A DNA stretch of 64,000 bases, taken from NCBI GenBank assembly GCA_026874595.1, contig CM049312.1, positions 52,951,429 to 53,015,428 on the forward strand. Reading direction: 5' to 3'. A program made the translations under genes and the position numbers. Source of the DNA: Sipunculus nudus. Lineage: Eukaryota > Annelida > Sipuncula > Golfingiida > Sipunculidae. Within the stretch, counting starts at the first letter, position 1, and every line of letters begins with the position of its first letter. Of the stretch, positions 25,601 to 37,600 are shown one piece after another. Under the pieces are notes generated by a model. The model did not search any database. It worked only from the letters and a program-made list of their open reading frames with translations, and had not been told where the DNA came from.

Positions 25601-28600
25601 ATCTAGGATGGTCAACTGACACGCTGTCCATGGTTTTGTTATCAGATGTGTGTTCTTACCTAGGATGGTCAACTGACACACTGTCCATGGTTTTGTTATC
25701 AGATGTGTGTTCTTACCTAGGATGGTCAACTGACACACTGTCAATGGTTTTGTTATCAGATGTGTGTTCTTACCTAGGATGGTCAACTGACACACTGTCC
25801 ATGGTTTTGTTATCAGATGTGTGTTCTTACCTAGGATGGTCAACTGACGCACTGTCCATGGTTTTGTTATCAGATGTGTGTTCTTACCTAGGATGGTCAA
25901 CTGACACACTGTCCATGGTTTTGTTATCAGATGTGTGTTCTTACCTAGGATGGTCAACTGACACACTGTCCATGGTTTTGTTATCAGATGTGTGTTCTTA
26001 CCTAGGATGGTCAACTGACACACTGTCCGTGGTTTTGTTATCAGATGTCTGTTTTTACCAAAGATGGTCAACTGACACCCGGTCCATGGTTTTGTTATCA
26101 GATGTGTGTTCTTACCTAGGATGGTCAACTGACACAGTGTCCATGGTTTTGTTATCAGATGTGTGTTCTTACCTAGGATGGTCAACTGACACGCTGTCCA
26201 TGGTTTTGTTATCAGATGTGAGTTCTTACCTAGGATGGTCAACTGACACACTGTCCATGGTTTTGTTATCAGATGAGTGTTCTTACCTAGGATGGTCAAC
26301 TGACACACTGTCCATGGTTTAGTTATCAGATGTGTGTTCTTACCTAGGATGGTCAACTGACACACTGTCCATGGTTTTGTTATCAGATGTGTGTTCTTAC
26401 CTAGGATGGTCAACTGACACACTGTCCGTGGTTTTGTTATCAGATGTGTGTTCTTACCAAAGAAGGTCAACTGACACGCGGTCCATGGTTTTGTTATCAG
26501 ATGTGTGTTCTTACCTGGGATGGTCAACTGACACAGTGTCCATGGTTTTGTTATCAGATGTGTGTTCTTACCTAGGATGGTCAACTGACACGCTGTCCAT
26601 GGTTTTGTTATCAGATGTGAGTTCTTACCTAGGATGGTCAACTGACACACTGTCCATGGTTTTGTTATAAGATGTGTGTTCTTACCTAGGATGGTCAACT
26701 GACACACTGTCCGTGGTTTTGTTATCAGATGTGTGTTCTTACCTAAGATGGTCAACTGACACACTGTCCGTGGTTTTGTTATCAGATGTGTGTTCTTACC
26801 TAGGATGGTCAACTGATACACTGTCCATGGTTTTGTTATCAGATGTCTGTTCTTACCTAAGATGGTCAACTGACACACTGTCCATGGTTTTGTTATCAGA
26901 TGTGTGTTCTTACCTAGGATGGTCAACTGACACACTGTCCATGGTTTTGTTATCAGATGTGTGTTCTTACCTAGGATGGTCAACTGACACTGTCCATGGT
27001 TTTGTTATCAGATGTGTGTTTTTACCTAGGATGGTCAACTGACGCACTGTCCATGGTTTTGTTATCAGATGTGTGTTCTTACCTAGGATGGTCAACTGAC
27101 GCACTGTCCATGGTTTTGTTATCAGATGTGTGTTCTTACCTAGGATGGTCAACTGACGCACTGTCCATGGTTTTGTTATCAGATGTGTGTTCTTACCTAG
27201 GATTGTCAACTGACACACTGTCCATGGTTTTGTTATCAGATGGGTGTTCTTACCTAGGATGGTCAACTGACACACTGTCCATGGTTTTGTTATCAGATGT
27301 GTGTTCTTACCTAGGATGGTCAACTGACACACTGTCCATGGTTTTGTTATCAGATGGGTGTTCTTACCTAGGATGGTCAACTGACGCACTGTCCATGGTT
27401 TTGTTATCAGATGTGTGTTCTTACCTAGGATGGTCAACTGACACACTGTCCATGGTTTTGTTATCAGATGTGTGTTCTTACCTAGGATGGTCAACTGACA
27501 CACTGTCCATGGTTTTGTCAGACAGGTGTCTATCCTTACCTAGGATGGTCAACTGACACGCTGTCCATGGTTTTGTCAGACAGGTGTCTATCCTTCAGGT
27601 CTGGGTCTGTGACATCCCTCACTACTTCTTTCACAAAATCCCCAGGAGCTTTCCAAAGTACAACCTCCATGCATGGTTTAGATCTGAAAGACAGTACCAC
27701 ACAACCATTTAACCATTCTCCTGAAAGCATGCCTCGTAATCAGTTAGTGCTCACCTTTGAACATCAGCAGTTGGCTTACACAAAGAGTTGTATACTACAT
27801 ACGAGGCTGTTTCCATGCTTCTGATATGTCATCATCTGAATCATCAGATCATTTAACAGGTAAAGGAAGTGTAATCAAAATGTTTATACTGTTTGCTGAA
27901 TACACTACTTTATAAATATTAAATCAGTTAATATGCTAACAGAAATTACACTATGCAGGATTATCTCTAACATTTGTAATAACTAACTAGCCTAGTTTTT
28001 TTATGGCTCAAACAATCCACAATTGTGTGAGAGACTAATATATAAATGGGATTAACATTATAAGACCTTTCTTTTTCATATGACTGTCAAAATAATATTG
28101 CAATGTTATAATATCTTTGCAAATAATTGGTATAATTATTTTAAGCCATGGATATATTACTCACAGCTGATCAAGAAACATATTTGGCAGTAAATCCTTG
28201 TTTTTCAGACCCAGTTCCAGGGTTTCTGACAACTGTAACCTTGGTCCATCATAGCTGTCATTGTTATTATCCTTCAGATCATATTCCAATATCTCATCCT
28301 CTTCCTCTGTACTAGACAATCTGAAAGATGCAAACCTCATTACATATATAAAATTGCCCTGACTATTGTAACAAAGAGTTATAAAATCATAAAGAAAAGA
28401 TTAATAAATATAGTGGAATTTAGTTGCGTCAATATTAAGTTATACACCCTGTTTGTGTCAACATAATAAGCTCAAAATTTCAACAAAATTTTAATTAAAC
28501 TAGAATACAGGCAGTCAACAAGCAACTTCATGTATCTGCCAAACCACAGAGGCATGGGTAAAGTAAAGCATTGAATGTTCCTGACATGACATGACCCCAA

Positions 28601-31600
28601 ATTTGTGGCATCAGTGATGCCAATTAAACTGCTCATATATGTGCAATTTTCACCAAAAACAGACTTACAGATGGATACACCATGCAATTTTTCAGGTTGA
28701 GACACCAATCCACTACTGAGAACAAGTGCATCAATGTATTCTATAAACAAGGCCTACAGGCCTAATGGGAACCTGTGTAATGGGATATACATCATGTATG
28801 ATGCTTCCATGAAAACATGCTTGACTGCTACTTTTCAAGTACAATGCAAGTACTAAACATTACACTAAAAAAACAAGTATGTATACATATGCCCAATTTC
28901 AGGTTGATATATTAAATCCCTCCTTGGAAATAAGTAGGAACATACACCATGCTAAAGTCATTAAAGGTGGTGACACCAGTCTTGTGAACCAGAATGCCAC
29001 CAAAGATGCATGGACAGATCAAAATATCAGGCCATTACACCAAACTTCTCTTGAGTCAGGTGCACTGGGCTGACCAAGCGTAGGTGAGAAAGGCAGTTGC
29101 CCTGAGTGACTCAGAACAAATTGCTAGCTTCAGTTTCTGCCCTAAGTGAACTCCACTTTCACTGACTGCACAGAGTGAACTATTGACCTGTACCTGGCTG
29201 CACTGAGTGAACTGTTGACCTGTTGCATAATCTAAAATTGTTGGCAGTTTACCAAGCTATTTATACAGACAGACAAAATCTTGACCTGTTGGTAAATTTG
29301 TTTACACATACTGAAAGACTTTGGTTACAATACTTTTTTTTCCAAGCTGATATATTCATAAGATTTATTTTAGCAAAATGTTTAGAATGATAAAGAAGTG
29401 CAGTCAATTATAGTTTAAGGTCCAATAATTTTGCAAAAAAATCATTTCAGTAAACTTGAACAAAGGCCTCCTATGAATCATTTTTAAGCAATATAACAGA
29501 AGTTGATACAACAGTTTTGCAGAAGAAGACTTTTGCAGCCCTGGGTTTGAAATACACTTACAAATGGCCACAAGACCACTTCGGCTTTCGGTGACTCTAC
29601 AAAAGGGACCCATGGGTTACGGCGCTCAGCTGTTATACATGATAAAAAATATGATTTGGGAATGAGGCACATGCTGGTTTTGTGTGGTTATAAATATAAG
29701 CTTTATTATGAGTTGTTGGTGTTTAGCTTATGTATGATTTTGATAGTATCTTTGGAGACAGGGAAGAGGATTGATTTCATTTATTTTATTAACAAATGGA
29801 GTGCTATTGTCACACAGATTTTGACTTGGCTATATAACTTATAAGCAGCACATATAATAAAAGAGTTTAACTATTTATTAAAATTTAATAACAAATATTG
29901 TGCCAATATAATTTTTATTTAAAAAAAATAATGATACAAATGTGGGGATGGGGATCTCCCCACACTGTATCACAAGCAGTTGCTGATGTTGGTGGCTGAC
30001 AATGTTTGGTCATAGAAGTCTTTATTAAATAGCAAGAGTTCTGGTATAATCTCTGCCGAGGCCTGCCAGCCTGGCAAGAGATTGTCCGTCTCTCTCTCTG
30101 AGAGAGCCGCCCAGTCTCCCTCAAAGCGCGCACTACAGATAGTTTTGTTACTGAGCTTTTACGTGACATATGAGACGTACATATCCATATTTCTGCATTT
30201 CGTCATGAAAGCTAAACTTTATTGGATGACCCAAAGTAGGTCACAATTACATCAGAGGTGTAAGTGTATTATAAAAGTTTTCACCAGAATCTATTTGGTA
30301 AAAGGTCTATGGAAAATCCCAAGTCTGACCTGACATACATCCAGCTATAGACTGACCTACAAGTCCTATTTGGAGGACAGTGCTTATATACACATGCGGA
30401 GTCTCATAAAATAACATGTTTTAAATGTGTTCTAGCATTCCCTCATAAAGACTAAACACATAAGTCATTCTGTGACACTATTTCTGTTTACACAGACTTA
30501 AAATAGACCTTATTGGTTTGGTGTACTGTTCTCTGATTAAATTGGGAGAGAAACCTATATGTGTGTGTCTGGATGACTGGTTGTTGGGTGTCATCAATTA
30601 TGAGAAGTCATTAATTGTTTAGTCTGACATGCCTGAATCTGAGCTTGTATTTGTGAAATATGAAATGTGAAATATTCCTTGAAATATGTGTTAAGTCACC
30701 AATAATCCCTTTCCTACTCTTTAACAATAATAAGAAAATTATATGATTTTTTAAAATAAAATATAACTGAAATGATTATTAAAAAATAATATTACAGAAT
30801 ATATTCATGAATGCATTCATGAATACATTTTGAAAGTATCTGCCCTGATATTCAAATACTTTCATTTTTACCTGAATTCCCATTCTTATGCAATAAAATT
30901 TTTTAATGCAGTACCAATTCATATTCATATTCAAATACCGGTACATTTGCAAAGCATTCGCAACATGTCTAGTATTTATTCAGTTTTAGCCAAACAATGA
31001 TGTTGAGAATCCAAAATATACAAAATTCACAAATTTAAATAATGATCATAAGTACCTTGTTTTATGGCTTTTATTTATATTAAAAAAAAAAAATGTAATA
31101 TATTCACTTTGGACTACTTTCACTTCAATCTACACACTAGACACAGTAGGAATCTAGATTAATATTATCAAGGAGATTACAGGGATGGAGTAACAACCGT
31201 CAGAAGCCCTGCAAGGTCACTAGTATCAGTCGTGCGCTAATTGCAATTAAGACATGATAAGCCCATTAACTCTATTGTGTGCCTATTGTGCCGCGGTGTA
31301 AGGCGCAGCGGCGGCACGGCCTTTGATAAAGCGAGCCTGCTAGATCTTACTTCTGCGGTCCGCTGTAGCTCCCTGAAGCGGAGAGCGATATATCCAGTAA
31401 CTGAGCAGTAAATCACTGGAATAACATTGACTGGAATTATGAATGCGCAAATGGTTTGTTTTGTCAAGAATTATGCGCAACAAATATATCTAGAGAGGTC
31501 TCCTGTTGAGGAATCACTTGATCGATTTTGGGATAGATGCAGTCACTCTACATCAACTTCTGCCATGATTCATGACGGACGACTGGTAAGTGTAAACCTT

Positions 31601-34600
31601 ACTTTCCCTGAATAACTTCAGAATTATAAAAAAATTCCATCAGTTCCCACACTTCTGACTTGCATTAATAATTAGCCATGTATTATAGTATTTCGTCGAT
31701 AAAAAAATTTTTTTGACGCTTATGACCGGATGACTTTCATTTTGATGGATAACAGTGAGCCATCGCCCTGTCGCTCTGTCACTGATGGTGTTGTTCTAGT
31801 ATTATTGCCCATATTTACCGCAGCCAAGCTATCGCTCAGACGTCATTAGCAATGACATCTTCACACACGTTTCACACACATATGAAAATATGGTGTTCAA
31901 ACTTAGGATTGTTTAATATTTTATATTAAATACTACCGGAGATAAAATTGGGGAGAAACTTACTCATCCTTGTCACAATATTTATAAAAATACCGGTACT
32001 ATAACAGCCTGTAATTATTATGTTAAACTGTTGAACCATATATTTATCGCAATGAGTTTTAAAGTACATTTTTAATGGAATTTCAGTTCCTCAGTACCCC
32101 AGAATGGGCTGCAATAAATGCCGATTGTCTGATCTGGAGAGAATCCATGAGAGTCCTAACGAGCTGTTCAGAAGTCACGCTGAAGGAGGGTCTCTTGCCC
32201 TGTATCAATTAGCACCAGGCTTATCAGCGGCATAATATAATAATATATAATATAATATATTTAATTTATATAGCGCTACTTCAACAAAATAGTTATCAAA
32301 AGCACTTTACAAGACACAAAGCACAGTTTCACTAAAACATAAAATGCAGATTCCTACTAAAGCAAAGATTCCTAAAAGAAAACCCTAATTTCTAAGAACT
32401 ACCAAAAGCTAATTTAAAAAAGGTAAGTTTTAAGATTTCTTTTAAAAGAAGCTTAAGATGGTGAAGCTCTGATTTAGTGCGGAAGTTCATTCCACAACCT
32501 TGGTGCCACAGCTGAGAAAGCTCTCGAACGACACATATCACTTCATGCTTTATGGCTTTATATACTAATAATAAAATTTTAAAATCAATGTGCTGTCGCA
32601 CCGGGAGCCAATGGAGTTCTTTAAGTATTGGTGTAATGTGGTCGCGCTTCTTGGCACCAGTTACAAGCCTAGCAGCTGCATTCTGCACTCTCTGTAGCCA
32701 GTCCAGCAACTTGCTAGGAAGACCACATAGCAAAGAGTTGGAACAGTCAATCCTTGAACTGATGAATGCATGAATTAATGTTATTAGTGATTCTTGAGTT
32801 AGGAAACCCTTTATCCTAGCTATATTACGCAGGTGGTAAAAAGCCAAACTACAAATATTATTTACATGCTTGTCAAGGCAAAGCCCTTGGTCAAACACTA
32901 CCCCCAGGTTTCTAGCACTGTTTGTTGGCACAACTGCAGAGTCAAATATGTAAAGAGTTTTCAACTGAATTTTTGGCATCTCTTTGTGCCTTAGAGCAGC
33001 GAGTTTTATGACCCCTGTCAGCAACATCCGACACGGCCAGACTCTCATTTTGATACTCCATCCCTGTAAACTACTTGATATTATCAACTGCATCTTTGTC
33101 TATCATTAATATCTCATAAAAACATTAATAAAAGCTACAATATTTGGCCAATTTCTTTCAGCTTTCTAAACTACAAAGATGAAATCCTTATGTGTGCATG
33201 ATATGAAAATTATATCAACAGTGCTCTCAGGAAACAAACGTGCCATGGTCAAAGTTGGGCAAAATTCAAGGTACTAATTTTATATTTATACTAATAACTT
33301 ATAAAATTTGAAAAATTCAGAACTAATTTTGGGTATTCAATTAAATCTTGAGTAAATAATGTTACATCCCTGACAAAAAATCTCTAGCTTCAGCAATCCT
33401 CTTGTTAAGGGAGTAAATATATTTCTTGACTTTTTAAAAAGTGCATTATGTTTGGGCCCATAACTTAAAACAATTACGCAATAATGATATCATTTCTAGC
33501 ATGTGCATAGCAAATGTATAGAAAATATGTATATTATATATGATCAAAGTCAGATCAGAGGTTTTGATATTAGGCAGTCTTAAAGTGTAACAATGGGTTT
33601 TTAATGGTAAAATGAAGTTAAATTAAATAATACTGACTTAATTTCTGGCATGTACATAGAACTATATGGAGGAAAATTTATGGTAAATACGAAGAAAACC
33701 AGATGAGGGGTTTTGATATTAGGCAGTCCTGAAGTGTGAAAATACATTTCTAATAAAAAATTGAGGTTTTCCTTTAATATCTCCAAGGAACAAAGTCCTA
33801 CTGACCCAATTTTGGGCATGGTAGGAGAATTTGGGGACATCTAACTGTATGCCGAATTTCAGATTCGTAGGTCTAATGGTGTCGAAACGTGCCAGTCTTA
33901 CAGACGGACATCCGGACGGATGATGGACAATGGACCACGACTATAGCTCAGATGACTTATAGTCAGCTGAGCTAAAAATCAATAAATCAAATCTGTTCTT
34001 ATGTTATTGAGAGAACCCTACTCCAGGACAATTCTTGTGAAAAATTTAACCATTTGATCAGCTTGAGAGTTTCATCATAAACATTTTTAAGCTGAAAGTG
34101 GCTAAAATGCAAGGTTTTTTGCCCATTATACAGAGGTCAATGTAGGTGGCCCCACAAAAATATCAATTTAAAATATAAGTCATGTGACCAACATTTGCTC
34201 AAACCTGGTGATGCTATCTTCTGTTGTTTCTGAGATTGTTATGTTAGTATGCTTACTTAGCCGAATGACTAAGTAAAAATTCCTGTACTTGGCCAAAATT
34301 CATCAAACCCAAACCATTTGAAAAAACATGAGAGCTCAATCTCGATGATTTCTGTGAAATACTGATCAATTTGTTTGAATGATTTTGGAGAAGGCACCAA
34401 TGTAAAGTAGGTGGTGCCACCTGTCTGGTCTATAACATTACTCTCAAAAATGGATAGACATGCCAAATTTCAGATCAATACATTGAACCACTCCTGAGAT
34501 ATGAATAATTTACCTGAAAGCAAATGGACGCCACGTGTAAAAAAAGATTGCAGATGACGCCATCAGTCTTGAGTATGAGATGGAGATATCAAAGATCTAT

Positions 34601-37600
34601 GGACATGCACAATTTTAGCCTAAAAAATTGAACTACTCCTGAGATATGGGCTGTTATCTCAGATACACCAAGATTCATACTGCAGAAAAAGAATTGCAAG
34701 TGGAGCCACCAGTCTTTGTTATGCACAACTACAAAGGTGAGCAAAGATCGGATTAAGGGTCTCAGAGAAGTTCTCTGGAAATTAACACAGCAACGGTGGC
34801 CGGTACCTGCATGAAAACATAGTATCCATATACAGAGGACTGCAAATGTTAATAATTTGCCGATCATGTATCTGATGACCTCTGACCTCCTTAAATATGC
34901 GTTCAATTTGATGAGAAGGTTATTCAGGTGAGAAACTCTTTTGGTTAATAGGTATTATGAGTTTAATGAAAATCCATAGAATTTTTGGTAAGTCACCAAG
35001 GTGCCTCCAAATAGCAGTGACCTCTGACCTCATTAAATATGCATGGATTTAACTGGAAATCAATCTTAGGCAAAATATTTTATTGATTTCTTTACCTGAT
35101 GATTTTTATCAAAATGTCATATTCTTCACAAGATATCACCGTGACACCACAAAGTAGCATAGGGACCTTATTAAATATGCTTGGATGTTGCCCATAATTG
35201 AAATTGGGCGAGATATTCTATTGGTCAGTAGTTATGGTGAGTTTCATGATAATCCATTAAAGCAGCGGTAAGTTATTGAGGCGACACTAAAATTAACAGA
35301 CAGACAGGCGTTAGACAGATGGTAGGTTACCATAATACTCCCTTCACCTGATGGATGTATAACAAGTGACCCATGGGTCATGACGCTCAGCTCCCAAGCA
35401 TGACCTGTGACATCATGGGCTGAGATTCACAACTTCCAGTCGAATTTTGAAGAACCAATTTGCCAATTTGTTGAAATTTTCTACGACAACAGAAATATAT
35501 ATCACCTATGTCTGGTTAAAATACAGTGAATTGATGGTCTGAGGAAATTGTATGATTGTTAAGGTATCCAGAACTATTCCCATAGCTTACTTGATACCTG
35601 TCAGTCTCAAAAGGAACACCACAAAGGGCAAATATAAGATCAAAATATATAGCAAAAAATCAAGGAAATCCATGCAAGAATTATTGAGAAACAGGTGCTT
35701 CTGTATGAATTTTTATTCAATACAAGCCAACTGTACTGCACTTTCATATATGATGATAATATTTATTAAGAAATATTTGACCCAATCCTTTGCAAGATTA
35801 CATTAATATACGTCCGACTGCCTTCACTTTAACAGTTCTTGAGATAATATGATCAAAAGGAATTTAAAGATGGTTGCCTGGTGGCCATTTTGGACTTCTG
35901 ACAGGTCTGAAATCAGACAACAATCATTCTCTAAATTGGACCAAAAACTGAAGGTAAATTACTGAAACTGCACTGAAAAAAGGATTTCTAAGGTGGCTAA
36001 CTGGCAGTCATAATGGATTTCTGACAAAATCTGACATTTGATATCACACATCCTCCAACAAGAGACCAAACTTGGGGCAAATTCTCCAAATGATGTTACA
36101 GTAATGAATGTCCAAAACAATTCAAAAGGCATGTTCAGGCGCTCATATCAGATTTATAGATATGCAAATGTAAAAGTGTAGGTCCAATATTTTTTATTAT
36201 CACTCTGCTTTTCAATGGGGTCAGCAGGGTTGGTAAACTGCAAAACCTGAAAGAATAGAAATGCAGAAAGCATGACTAAGAGTCTTGTAATAAAATAAAG
36301 CCATCCTAAATCAAGTACACATCCACATATTATGAGAACAAACACTTGCTTTTATATGTGGTGATTTATATAAAAATATTCAGATATCTAGGAAATGAAA
36401 TTTATTGCTATGATTCTATAAAATAAACTGCAAAATGTTCCCATCATCTTAAAAAATCAGTAGCTAAACCTTAATACTATACTCTCATAGTGTTAATTCC
36501 TGGCTGAAGTATTCCAACAACAGTGTTTTGTTATGCAGTAATGAGGTACTTATCACTCAGCCTTATCACTTAATAGCCTGATACAAAAGGGAGTCATATG
36601 TCACCAGTGTCACTCACAATTACAGCCACACGGTGAGATGTACCACCTTGAGTGCAAGCTTATATATGCAAGAAAAATAGAGATGGTCTACAAAATAAGT
36701 TGACCTGACCTATGACCTTGGCCTTTTGCCCACATATCAACTGGATTCTTTCTAAATGATGGGTAACTACTAACCAATTACATCTGGCCGGGTGTAATTA
36801 CTTGGCAACCAATGAGTGAATAACTTAGACCTGCAAACTTTAACCTCCTGACCAGCTGACCTCAAAATCAATTAGTTTTTTCTTCATGCAAAAAGACCCA
36901 TAAATATGAAGTTTGAATCACATTCAGTGATGCATAGATGTGGCATATGTGAAAGACTGAAGGTTTGGGTTGAACAGTTTCACTTGAAATATGTTCACAT
37001 GCATTTAGAACAATATTGTGACCTTGACCTTTGACCTTTTGAACTCAAAATCAATAGGCTTCTTCCCCTATTGGTAGGTAAGCCATATATGACAGATGGA
37101 AAGTATAGATTGAAAAGGTTTGGAATGAAAGGTCTAGCTTGAAATGTGTCCACAACCTTTTCAAAGAAGTGGATCCTGTGACCCTCACCTATGACCTTGT
37201 GACCTCAACATCTATAGGATTCTTCTCCCACTTAGTAGGTGAGCTATATGTGAAAGATCAAAGAATTGGGATGAAAGGTTTGGCTTAAAATGCATCCACA
37301 GGCTTTTCAAAGAAGTTGGTACTGTGACCTTGACCTTTGACCTTGTGACCTCAAAATAATTATGGTATTTCCCATGTTGGTAGGTGAGCTGTATGTGAAA
37401 GATGGAAGGTTTGGGATGAAAATTTTTGGTAAAAGAATTATTTCTGGGGGGTGCAAACACACCCCATAACTTCGAGAATATAGGTCGCAGTGACCTAATT
37501 TCAAGTTTGCAAGGAGATCTGTTTAGAACCTCTAAGACTGCATAGGGTTCATGGCCCTAGCCCCTACATTTATGATTTGTGCCCTGCTAACGGACGGCCG

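Noticed and set aside
20069-27503. Open frames of up to 1,500 codons on the minus strand and up to 585 on the plus strand with a 19-residue repeat
   Set aside because: They follow from a stop-free 57-bp unit that keeps frame on both strands. They lie in an intron, the 58-bp units and real exon 5 use other frames, and the frames break at single variant units. No promoter, splice structure or unique termini support a repeat protein.
15200-27594. CRISPR-like appearance of regular repeats
   Set aside because: There are no spacers: units abut and vary by point changes. The context is a eukaryotic intron without cas genes.
12960-28770. Inverted AGGCCTGTAGGCCT text at 12974 and 28753 as ends of one giant element
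   Set aside because: The interval holds exons 4-6 of a normal gene in phase, so these are separate copies of a dispersed repeat.
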